Shown here piece after piece: positions 32,628 to 43,057 of a DNA stretch of 43,816 nucleotides. The stretch is from NCBI GenBank assembly GCA_000333815.1, contig CAPI01000101.1, positions 1-43,816 on the forward strand. Direction: 5' to 3'. This DNA comes from [Collinsella] massiliensis. GTDB taxonomy: Bacteria > Actinomycetota > Coriobacteriia > Coriobacteriales > Coriobacteriaceae. Each line of letters starts with the position of its first letter. Position 1 is the first letter of the stretch. The notes under the pieces are model-generated. The model ran no database searches and was not told the origin of the DNA. It was given only the letters and a program-made list of their open reading frames with translations. The translations under genes were made by a program, and so were the position numbers.

Positions 32628-33833
32628 ATGCCGCAGCAGCATGAGACCACCGACGCCCTCTGGAACCTGCGCGAGGCGTTCGCCCGGCGCACGGGCACGC
32701 ATGCCCGGGACTGGCACCTCGTGTTCAAGGCGCGCTACGGCATGCGCGAGGTGTTCCGCACGCTGCGCGAGGAGCGCGGTGACGGGCGCGTCGTCACGAC
32801 CCTCTTCACGGGCTGCACGGCCGTCGACTCCATCACCTCGTCCGGGCTCACGCCGAGCTACGCGGACATCGACCCGGCGACCCTCACCGTCGACGCCGAG
32901 GCGCTCGCCCTGGACGGTGCCGTGCGCGCCGTCATCGACCAGCACTCCTATGGCATGATCGACGAGGCGAAGAGCGCCGCCTGCGCGGCGAAGGCGCATG
33001 CGGCGGGCGCGCTCTACGTGGAGGACAGCGCGCACTGCGTGGCCCGCATGGCCCGCGACGCCTCCGGAGCCCCGCTCGCCGACATCTCCATCCATTCGAT
33101 CGGTATCGAGAAGCAGCTGGGCGTGGGATTCGGTGGCGCGATCTGGGTGAACCCGGGCATGGAGGACCAGGCGCTCTACGATGCGCTCACGCGTGCCTTC
33201 GACGCGCTGCAGCCGCTCCCGGGTCGCATCGACGCCGCCGCCCAGCACTACAGCCTGCAAAATCGCGTGCTCGCGCACCTTCCGCACGGCTTGAGCCGCA
33301 CCCTGCGCGCGCGCCTCACGGCGAGCGGGCGCCTCGAGCCGCCCGTGGCTGACATGGAGCGCGCCGGGCGCCTCCCCTACCCTGGCTACCTCCCGAGCCC
33401 GCGGATCGCCCAGCGCATCCTCGACGCCTTCCCCACGCTCGACGCGGACGAGGCATGCCGCAGGGAATGGACACGCGGCTACCTCGAGGAGCTTGGGAAC
33501 CTTGACGGCCTCGAGATCCCGGGCGCGGTATACGGTGCGGCGCGCGACCAGTCGCTCATCCGCTTCCCCATCGTGCTGCCGAGCGAGGAGGCCGCCGACC
33601 CCCTCATCGCCGAGCTGCGCGCCTCCGGCCTGTACTGCGTCGATTGGTACCGCATGCCGTTCTACCCGGGCGCGCTCGACCTCTCCGCCTACGGCATGTC
33701 GAAGGAGGACCCGAGGTACCGGGCGTTCCGCGCGCGCTACGGCGGCGTCGTGGGGCTCCCCACCGACATCGACATCGCGCGCCTGCCCGAGGCCGTCGCA
33801 ATCGTCCGTCGCCACGTCGAGCGCCGCGCATAG
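32628..33833 (+). CDS. DegT/DnrJ-type PLP-dependent aminotransferase-like protein
   Basis: The 401-residue product has fold type I PLP-enzyme features of the DegT/DnrJ/EryC1 group: TTLFTGCTAVDSITSSGLTP and YADIDPATLTVD in the N-terminal half, the cofactor Asp region YVEDSAHCV, and a Schiff-base lysine candidate in SIHSIGIEKQLGVGFGGAI. Such enzymes make amino sugars or related amino compounds. The GAAAGGA site fits the second ATG (32628) with 8-nt spacing; the first ATG (32619) overlaps it. It is likely cotranscribed with the ATP-grasp gene and may supply or modify its substrate (inference). Confidence 0.82.
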   Translation: MPQQHETTDALWNLREAFARRTGTHARDWHLVFKARYGMREVFRTLREERGDGRVVTTLFTGCTAVDSITSSGLTPSYADIDPATLTVDAEALALDGAVRAVIDQHSYGMIDEAKSAACAAKAHAAGALYVEDSAHCVARMARDASGAPLADISIHSIGIEKQLGVGFGGAIWVNPGMEDQALYDALTRAFDALQPLPGRIDAAAQHYSLQNRVLAHLPHGLSRTLRARLTASGRLEPPVADMERAGRLPYPGYLPSPRIAQRILDAFPTLDADEACRREWTRGYLEELGNLDGLEIPGAVYGAARDQSLIRFPIVLPSEEAADPLIAELRASGLYCVDWYRMPFYPGALDLSAYGMSKEDPRYRAFRARYGGVVGLPTDIDIARLPEAVAIVRRHVERRA

Positions 33834-33865
33834 CGCCATATCGAGGGGCGGAGCGCCGTCGCGCT

Positions 33866-34011
33866 TCCCAAATGACGCGAAACGAGCGGTTTATACGGGG
33901 GTAGCCGAGTAGCCGAAAAAACGGCGACTCGGCTACCTGCGCTTTTGTTAGCGCACACCCTCTGGCTACTTGAGGGGGTGCCTATAAAACGCTCGTTTCG
34001 CGCACTTTGGG
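33866..34011. repeat. 146-bp nested inverted-repeat element
   Basis: Outer arms of about 28-30 bp (TCCCAAA...GCGAAACGAGCG and CGCTCGTTTCGC...TTTGGGA) are imperfect inverted copies. Inside are a hairpin with a 14/15-bp stem (GTAGCCGAGT... at 33901-33915 with 33922-33936, loop AAAAAA), a small GCGC stem (33939-33954) and a CACCCTC/GAGGGGGTG stem (33956-33980). It lies between the convergent ends of the aminotransferase gene and murJ. It could be a MITE-like element, a structured RNA or a strong bidirectional terminator. The remaining bases to 34118 show nothing clear. Confidence 0.7.
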
Positions 34012-34118
34012 ATTCGCAGGCCGCGCCGGGCCCTCGCGATAGCGCTGAAAACCGCCGCGAGCGCGCTTAGCCGCGGGTGCGAGCGCGCTTGGCTGCGGGT
34101 CCGACGTGCCCGAAACCC

Positions 34119-35846
34119 CTACCCGCGCTTGACCAGGCGCGCGATGCGACCGAAGATCCCGTCGAAGAAGGGCGCCTCGGAGACGCCGAGCGCATAGGGC
34201 AGGCCGAACGACACGATGATCGCCGGCACGCCGGCCGCCGCCACGAAGACGAGGCCCTGGAGCGTGCCGCTCGGGGAGCCCATGAGCATGGTGAGCGCCT
34301 GGAGCACCACCCAGCCCACCGCGGAGCCCAGAAGGCCGAAGCCCGCCGCGCGCAGGCACGGCGCGATCACGGAGCGCAGACCGAACGCGCCCACCTCGCG
34401 CCGGATGGACACGAGCGAGATCGCGTCCACCGCGAGGAACAGGAACGTGGAGCTCAGGGGCACGACGTAAAGGCCGTAGAGCGGGGTGAGCGCGAGGCAG
34501 AACACCACCTGGACGACGGCGGCCACGAGGCTCGCGATCGCGTAGATCTTCATGCGCATGAGCGACGAGCACACCTTCTGCAGGTACGTCGAGATGCCGT
34601 AGAGCGGCAGCGCGAGGGACTGCACCTGCAGGTAGGTCGCCGTGAGCGCGGCGTCCTCCGCGTCGAGGCCGCCGAGCACCGCGATGAGGTACGGCGCGAA
34701 CGTCATGAGCAGCATCATGCAGGGGATCGAGGTGAACGCGACCTTGCGGATGCCCGAGGTCACCGCGCGGCGGAAGGCGTCCATGCGCCCCGCGACGCGG
34801 AAGTTGGAGAGCTCGGTGAACATCGCCGTGGTGATGGGGATCACGAGGATGGAATAAGGCAGCACGTACCACACGCGCGAATAGTATGAGATGGCCGCGC
34901 CGTTCGGGGTGACCTGGAGCGCGCACGACGACTGCACCGCGTTCGTGGGGAAGGCCGAGAGCGTGACGATGAGCGTGGGCAGGCCGATGGTGAGCGTCTC
35001 GCGGATGGCAGGGTCGTGCAGGTCCACGCGCAGGCGCAGGCGCACGCCGTGGCGCCTGAGGGCGGGCAGCTGCATGATCACCTGCGCGGCCACGCCGAGC
35101 GGGTTGCCGATCGCCAGGATGATGAGGCCCTCGCGCCAGCCCATGATGCCGCCGCGCACGAGGAAGGCGTAGAGCGTGAACGATGCGATGGTGATGACGT
35201 TGTTCACGATGGGCGCCGCGGTGCTCCACAGGTAGTCGCGCTCCGCGTTGAGGACGCCCGAGATGACCGACGACATGCCGTAGAGGATGACCTCGAACGC
35301 GAAGAAGCGGAAGAACCACACCGCGAGGTCGAAATCGAACGCCTCGTCCGCACCGGCGGATTGCGTCCACACGATGGGCACGGCGAAGACGAGGCAGATG
35401 ACGGAGAGCACGCCCATGACGATGAGGATGAGCGAGAGCAGGTTCGAGGCGTACGCGGCCGCGCCCTCGCGCCCGAGCCGGCCGCGGACGGAGAGGTACA
35501 CCGGGAGGAACGAGGTGATGAGCATGCCGCCCATCACGAGCTCGTAAAGGGCGTTCGGGAGCGTCGAGGCCACCGTGTAGCAGCTCGCGACCGACATGAG
35601 CGCGCCCGAGAGCGCGTTTGCCTGCGCCATCGTGCGGCCGAAGCCGGTGATGCGGCTCACGATCACGAGCAGGCTCGCGCCGTTCGCCTTGCGCGATACG
35701 AGCTCCTCGACCTCTTCCTCGCTCTCCTCGCCGGGAAGCATCTCGTCGACGGGCTGCGCGACGGACGGCATGTCGGCCGCGATCACGGGCATCTCGGCAT
35801 CTTGCGCGCGCCGGTTCCCCGCATCATCTCGCTCGAGCTCTGACAT
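34119..35846 (-). CDS. murJ: Lipid II flippase MurJ (MviN family)
   Basis: The 575-residue protein flips lipid-linked wall precursor. It begins with an unusual acidic, cytoplasmic extension (residues 1-55, with EESEEEVEEL), then the MurJ core of about 14 helices. Typical blocks are VSRITGFGRTMAQANALS, NALYELVMGGMLITSFLPVY, VSGVLNAERDYLWSTAAPIVNN-like and YYSRVWYVLPYSILVIPITTAMFTELS. The ribosome binding site is poor (AGGAAGG at 12 nt). It lies between the NlpC/P60 gene and the aminotransferase gene; it may serve peptidoglycan in general or a polymer built by the ligase-aminotransferase pair. Confidence 0.92.
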   Translation of the reverse strand: MSELERDDAGNRRAQDAEMPVIAADMPSVAQPVDEMLPGEESEEEVEELVSRKANGASLLVIVSRITGFGRTMAQANALSGALMSVASCYTVASTLPNALYELVMGGMLITSFLPVYLSVRGRLGREGAAAYASNLLSLILIVMGVLSVICLVFAVPIVWTQSAGADEAFDFDLAVWFFRFFAFEVILYGMSSVISGVLNAERDYLWSTAAPIVNNVITIASFTLYAFLVRGGIMGWREGLIILAIGNPLGVAAQVIMQLPALRRHGVRLRLRVDLHDPAIRETLTIGLPTLIVTLSAFPTNAVQSSCALQVTPNGAAISYYSRVWYVLPYSILVIPITTAMFTELSNFRVAGRMDAFRRAVTSGIRKVAFTSIPCMMLLMTFAPYLIAVLGGLDAEDAALTATYLQVQSLALPLYGISTYLQKVCSSLMRMKIYAIASLVAAVVQVVFCLALTPLYGLYVVPLSSTFLFLAVDAISLVSIRREVGAFGLRSVIAPCLRAAGFGLLGSAVGWVVLQALTMLMGSPSGTLQGLVFVAAAGVPAIIVSFGLPYALGVSEAPFFDGIFGRIARLVKRG

Positions 35847-35936
35847 CCTTCACGACCTTCCTAGATAGCACGGCGCCCCCGCGTCCACGGAGGCGCCGCA
35901 TCGAATCGCCTTCGGGCACCACGCCCGCGCGGCGGC

Positions 35937-37073
35937 TTACACCGGCGAGCCGCCGCCCGCGAAGTTGCCGCCCGTGTAGAGCGTGCTCACCACGACGCCC
36001 ACGCCGGGCGAGGAGGCGTGCACGTACTGGCCGCCGCCGATATAGATGCCCACGTGGTAGATGGCGCTGCCGCTGCCGCCGTACCCCCAGAACACGAGGT
36101 CGCCCGGCTTGAGGTAGGCGGTGTCGTACACGAGGTGCCCCAGGCTCGCGACGAGGTTGTACTGGCCCTGGGAGTAGTGCACGATGGAGTAGCCGAGCTG
36201 GCCGTAGCAGTAGGTCACGAGGCCCGAGCAGTCGAACGCGTTCGGCCCCTCGGCGGCCCACACGTAGCTCTTGCCCACCTGGGCGAGGGCGACGTCGACG
36301 ACGCTCGTGGGGGCGCTGCCGGAGTTCGTGTTGCCGGTATTCGTGCTGCCGCCGTTGTCGCCGCCGTTGCTGCCGGTATCGGTGTTGTTCTGGGCGTTGT
36401 TCTGCGCCTCCTGCTCGGCGGCCAGGCGCGCGGCCTCCTCGGCCGCACGGCGCGCCTCCTCCTCGGCGAGCTGCGCCTGGAGCTGGCTGTCGAGGCCCTC
36501 GTAGTAGGCCTGCTGCTCGGCGACCTTGCTCTCGATCTCGGCGTTCGTCTGCTTCTGCTCGTCCACGAGCCGCTGCTGCTCCGCCTCCTGCTCCGCGAGC
36601 TCGTCGCGGCGCTCCTGGAGCTCGGTGCGCGTGGCCTTGACCTCTTCGACGAGCTCGGAGTCGTAGTCGATCATGCGGTTGGCGTAGTAGAGCTGCGTGA
36701 CGAGCTCCTCGAAGTCCGAGACGCCCACGAGCACGGAGAGCGGGCTACCCGAGGAATCCTGCTTGTACGATTCCGCAAGGCGCTCCGCGAGGCGCTCCTG
36801 GCCGTCCGCCAGCTTCTCCTCGAGCTCGGCGATGTCCTGCTCGGCCTGGTCGATCTCCTGTTGCGTGGCGTCCAGGTCCTGCTGGAGCTCATAGAGCTTG
36901 TTGTTCGCGGTCTCGAGCTCGTTGGAGTACTCGGTGAGCGTGGCATAGGCCGCATCGACCTGATCCTGCAGCTCGCTCGATGGCACGGCGCCTGCCGCCA
37001 AGGGGAACGTGCCCAGGGCGAGCACGGCCGAGACGAAGATGGCGACGGCGGATGAGAATCGCTTCAAATGCAT
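35937..37073 (-). CDS. Secreted NlpC/P60 peptidoglycan endopeptidase with N-terminal coiled coil
   Basis: The 378-residue product starts with a signal peptide (MHLKRFSSAVAIFVSAVLAL, cut after AGA), then a long coiled coil (about 35-230) of the CwlO/PcsB type, an Asn/Gly/Thr linker, and an NlpC/P60 domain (about 265-378) with catalytic Cys in NAFDCSGLVTYCY, His in YHVGIYIGGG and the YVHASSPG segment. It would cut D-Glu-meso-DAP/Lys-type bonds in peptidoglycan. The coiled coil suggests control by FtsEX-like partners, as in PcsB. The start is placed at MHLKRF, about 9 nt after AGGA. Confidence 0.9.
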   Translation of the reverse strand: MHLKRFSSAVAIFVSAVLALGTFPLAAGAVPSSELQDQVDAAYATLTEYSNELETANNKLYELQQDLDATQQEIDQAEQDIAELEEKLADGQERLAERLAESYKQDSSGSPLSVLVGVSDFEELVTQLYYANRMIDYDSELVEEVKATRTELQERRDELAEQEAEQQRLVDEQKQTNAEIESKVAEQQAYYEGLDSQLQAQLAEEEARRAAEEAARLAAEQEAQNNAQNNTDTGSNGGDNGGSTNTGNTNSGSAPTSVVDVALAQVGKSYVWAAEGPNAFDCSGLVTYCYGQLGYSIVHYSQGQYNLVASLGHLVYDTAYLKPGDLVFWGYGGSGSAIYHVGIYIGGGQYVHASSPGVGVVVSTLYTGGNFAGGGSPV

Positions 37074-37225
37074 GCGGGATAATCCTCTCGTTCGCTCGAA
37101 CGCATAAACTATAGCAACCATGAAAAATGCGGCCACCGGCCACAGCGATTCTCCAAGCGATAACCAGAGCACCTACACAGAAGCGCGGGGCTGCAGGGCG
37201 GTGCGAGCCGCGTTTCGCAGCTGCT

Positions 37226-37714
37226 TTACCGCGTGATGGCGGCGACCGTCGCGCCCGTGAACGCCACGAGGTCGTCGGGCGCGATGACGAGCTGCAGCCC
37301 GCGCCGGCCGCCCGAGATGAAGATCTCGTCCCAGAGCTCGCAGGTCTCGTCGATGAGCGTGGGGAAGCGCTTCTTCATGCCCACGGGCGAGCAGCCGCCG
37401 CGCATGTAGCCGGTCACGGGCACCAGGTCGCGCACGTGCATCATGGAGAGCGTCTTCTCCCCCGCCACCTGCGCGGCGCGCTTCAGGTCGAGCTCCTCGG
37501 CCACGGGGATGCAGCACACCACGTGGCCGCCGCCCGGGGCCTCGCAGACGAGCGTCTTGAAGCCCTGGCCCGGCTCCTCGCCCAGCTGCTCGGCCACATG
37601 GACGCCGGAGAGGTCGTTCTCGTCGACCTCGTAGGTGCGCACCCCGTAGGCGATGCCCGCGCGGTCGAGCTCGCGCATCGCGTTCGTCTTCTGCAGTTTC
37701 TCGCGCTTCGCCAT
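37226..37714 (-). CDS. ybaK: Cys-tRNA(Pro) deacylase (YbaK/EbsC family)
   Basis: The 162-residue cytoplasmic editing enzyme removes mischarged Cys from tRNA-Pro. Landmarks are KTNAMRELDRAGIAYGVRTY, the conserved lysine in GFKTLVCEAPGG, VGCxP-like CIPVAEELDLK and MRGGCSPVGMKKRFPTLIDE with the GGCSPVG loop. GGGAG lies 5 nt before the second of two ATG codons, which I take as the start. It lies 158 nt after uvrA, with a hairpin pair in between. Confidence 0.92.
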   Translation of the reverse strand: MAKREKLQKTNAMRELDRAGIAYGVRTYEVDENDLSGVHVAEQLGEEPGQGFKTLVCEAPGGGHVVCCIPVAEELDLKRAAQVAGEKTLSMMHVRDLVPVTGYMRGGCSPVGMKKRFPTLIDETCELWDEIFISGGRRGLQLVIAPDDLVAFTGATVAAITR

Positions 37715-37744
37715 CATCACTCCCAAGGGTCGCGGGTGCGGGTC

Positions 37745-37858
37745 GGATGGGTTGGTTGGGGACGTGTTCCGTTCAACCCATTCGCTGGAGGGCGGCGCCG
37801 GCCGACCCCAACCGTTCCCGAATGGGTTGAACGGAACACGTCCCCAACCAACCCATCC
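37745..37858. repeat. Inverted pair of GGGTTG-type hairpin units
   Basis: Left (37745-37784) and right (37819-37858) units are perfect 40-bp inverted copies separated by 34 bp. Each has TGGGTTG arms and the core GGGGACGTGTTC. The pair lies 14 nt past the uvrA stop and could fold into a 40-bp stem, so it may also end uvrA transcripts. Confidence 0.92.
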
Positions 37859-37872
37859 AGCCAGCCCGTTCG

Positions 37873-40740
<2,868 letters not shown>

Positions 40741-40860
40741 GGTTGCTCCGTTTCATAGATGGCAACCCTTAATTCTAGCGCAGCGGGTGCGGGCCGCCCC
40801 GGCCTGCCGCGGCCGCCACGATTCGTCCAAGCCTTGTTCGATGGGGCGGGAGGCCCGCCG

Positions 40861-42094
40861 CTAGACGCTCACGGTAAATGTCGTGACGCCCTCCGTGCTC
40901 GAGGCCTCGATGGATCCGCCGTGCGCCTCGACGATCTCCTTCGCGATAGCGAGCCCCAAGCCTGCGCCGCCGCCGCTACGCGCACCGTCCGCACGGTAGA
41001 ACTTTTCAAAGATGCTCTTTAGGTGCACGGGCGAGATCTCGCGCCCCGTATCCTCGACTGCGAACGCGGCGCGCTCCCCTTCAGCGTGCGCCCGGCATAC
41101 GAGCGTCGACCCCGCATCTGCGTAGGCGAGCCCACGCGTTCAGAGCGCACATGCCACATGATAGAGTCGACCCCGCATCTGCGTAGGCGAGCCCGTTCTT
41201 CATGAGGTTCCCCAGCACGCGCGCCATCTTCTCAGGGTCGATGAACGCCGTGAAGCCATCGGGCACATCCAGCTCGATCGTTACATCGCGCGCCTGCGCC
41301 ACGGGGTAGAACTCGTCCACGAGCTGCTCGAGGAGCGTCCTCACATCGGTTTGCACGCGCTCGATGGGAATTGCCCCCAGGTTGTAGCGCGTGATCTCAA
41401 AGAACTCGTCCATCATGGCGTCGAGCCGCTCGGCCTTCTCGAAGGCTGCGCGGGCATAGCGCTCGCGGCGCGCGGACGACAGGCCAGGCTCCTCGGCAAG
41501 CAGGGACAGGTAGCCGATCACCGAGGTCAGCGGCGTTTTGATGTCGTGCGCGAGATATGCCACCAGCTCGTTCTTACGGGCCTCGGCCGCCTGGACCGCC
41601 CGCGCATCCGCCTGAGCCCGCTCTCTCAGACGGGCGAACTCGCGCTGAACATCTGCGAGCCCCGGCGGGAGCTCCGCGGCAGCGTCTCCATCGGCGACGC
41701 ACGCGACGGCATACGTAACCTCATCCACCGCATGGGCGCATCTGCCCGTCCACCAGACGGCCACCGCCGCGATACCGGCGGCGTACGCACCCCACACCAC
41801 GGGGCCCTGAATGAAATCGGCGATGGCGCGGTAATCGGAGAGGTCGCGAAACTGCGGCATGCCGTTCGAGCGGGAGCCTTCCTGATAGCCGAGCATGCGA
41901 TACAGGTCGGCCGACTCCTCGGGCACCTCGACCCACACCGAGGTCACGTCGGCGATGACGCTGGAAAGGGGCGGCCAGATGAGCTCGCGCGCCACAAGCA
42001 CCAGCGCACAGAACGCGACGGTGAACGCAGCGAAACCCATGAGCAAGCCGGCGATGTCGTGCCGCCGCGTGCGCACGCCCTGCATCGTCTTCAT
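40861..42094 (-). pseudogene. VanS-like sensor histidine kinase, frameshifted by a 61-bp repeat expansion
   Basis: The reading frame from MKTMQGV (after AAAGGG) encodes two membrane helices (about 15-35 and 98-116), a HAMP-like linker, the H-box AYLAHDIKTPLTS with H183 and the N-box LGNLMKNGL, then shifts frame and stops at 41081. The missing kinase end lies intact in another frame down to TAG 40861-40863: VEDTGREISPVHLKSIFEKF, the GAGLGLAIAKEI box and EAHGGSI. The break is a 29-bp direct repeat (41105-41133, 41166-41194) with 32 bp between. Deleting 61 bp restores a 390-residue kinase. The gene lies 83 nt after the response regulator and probably was its partner. Confidence 0.85.
41105..41194. 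repeat. 29-bp direct repeat causing the kinase frameshift
   Basis: Two identical 29-bp copies (41105-41133 and 41166-41194), starting GTCGACCCCGCATCTG and ending GGCGAGCCC, are 61 bp apart. The 61-bp period is not a multiple of three. The 32 bp between them (41134-41165) have no match elsewhere in the gene that I can see. Confidence 0.95.
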
Positions 42095-42177
42095 CTGCAT
42101 CCCTTTCTTGTCTTGGGACGCCCCCAGCGGCAGCGCCCCCGGAATCGCCCCGCCCGATACCGCGCCCGCGGATCGTC

Positions 42178-42873
42178 CTACGGCGCGATCTTGTAGCCAA
42201 CGCCCCACACCGTCTCGATGAAGGTCTGCTCCGAGTCGATGGAAGCCAACTTGGCGCGCAGGTGGCGGATGTGCACCATCACGGAATTCGAGCTTCCCGG
42301 CAGGTATCGCTCCCCCCAAACCTCCTGGTAGAGATCGCGCGTGCTCACCGGTCGGCCGTGCGCCGCGAGCAGGCAGGCGAGCACATCGAACTCCTTGGGC
42401 GTGAGGGTAAGGGCGCATCCATGGAGCAGCGCCGTATGCGCCGCGCGGTCGATCTCGATGCCGCGGCAATAGAGCGTATCGGCAGCCGCGTCGCCGAGCG
42501 CATATGAGGCGCGGCGCAAACACGATTTCACGCGCGCAACGAGCTCGCGGGGCAAGAACGGCTTGGTGATGTAATCGTCGCCCCCGCTCATGAGGCCGAC
42601 CACCTTATCCGGCTCCTCGTCTTTTGCCGAGAGGAAGATCACCGGCACATGCGACCGCGCGCGGATGCGGCAGCAGACCTCGTAGCCGTCAAGCCCCGGC
42701 ATCATGACATCGAGCATCACCAGGTCGATGCGACCCGCTTCGAGTCGGTCGAGCGCCGCGACGCCATCAAGGCACCGCACCGCGCGCATGCCGGCGGACT
42801 CGAGCGTCTCGGCAACGAGCTCGACGATCGCAGGGTCGTCATCGACGACCAATATGGTCTTGGTTCCGTCCAT
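42178..42873 (-). CDS. VanR-like response regulator (OmpR family)
   Basis: The 231-residue product has a receiver domain (ILVVDDDPAIVEL with acidic pocket, phospho-acceptor D55 in LVMLDVMMPG, Lys in DDYITKPF) and a winged-helix DNA-binding domain (LTLTPKEFDVLACLLAAHGR, SNSVMVHIRHLRAKL, IETVWGVGYKI). It matches the VanR/OmpR type. I choose the ATG at 42873 since the upstream ATG at 42882 overlaps a TACAAT box and neither has a Shine-Dalgarno site. It diverges from the VanY-type gene, with tandem direct repeats in between. Confidence 0.92.
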   Translation of the reverse strand: MDGTKTILVVDDDPAIVELVAETLESAGMRAVRCLDGVAALDRLEAGRIDLVMLDVMMPGLDGYEVCCRIRARSHVPVIFLSAKDEEPDKVVGLMSGGDDYITKPFLPRELVARVKSCLRRASYALGDAAADTLYCRGIEIDRAAHTALLHGCALTLTPKEFDVLACLLAAHGRPVSTRDLYQEVWGERYLPGSSNSVMVHIRHLRAKLASIDSEQTFIETVWGVGYKIAP

Positions 42874-42925
42874 AGCGCCCATTGTACCGACGAAACAGCC
42901 TGGCCAGAGAGCGGCGTGGCAGAGA

Positions 42926-42962
42926 TAAGGAATCGGTAAGGTCTAGATAACCAAAGGCAAGG
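42926..42962 (+). promoter_or_regulatory. 11-bp-phased direct repeats, candidate response regulator site
   Basis: TAAGG at 42926-42930 and 42937-42941, TAACC at 42948-42952, and CAAGG at 42958-42962 recur every 10-11 bp, one helical turn. OmpR-family regulators bind such tandem half-sites. The site is in the 184-bp gap between the divergent regulator and carboxypeptidase genes. Confidence 0.5.
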
Positions 42963-43057
42963 ATTCGCCATGGGATGCCCAAGGCGCACGCCGCCTACGA
43001 TGGCGCAAGCGCCGCCGCAGCGCTCACCCCCCCATCAAATGAAGGGAGCACATCCCC

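Noticed and set aside
41081-42523. 480-residue kinase with long N-terminal extension
   Set aside because: The upstream part overlaps the response regulator in another frame, and a ribosome binding site marks the start near 42094.
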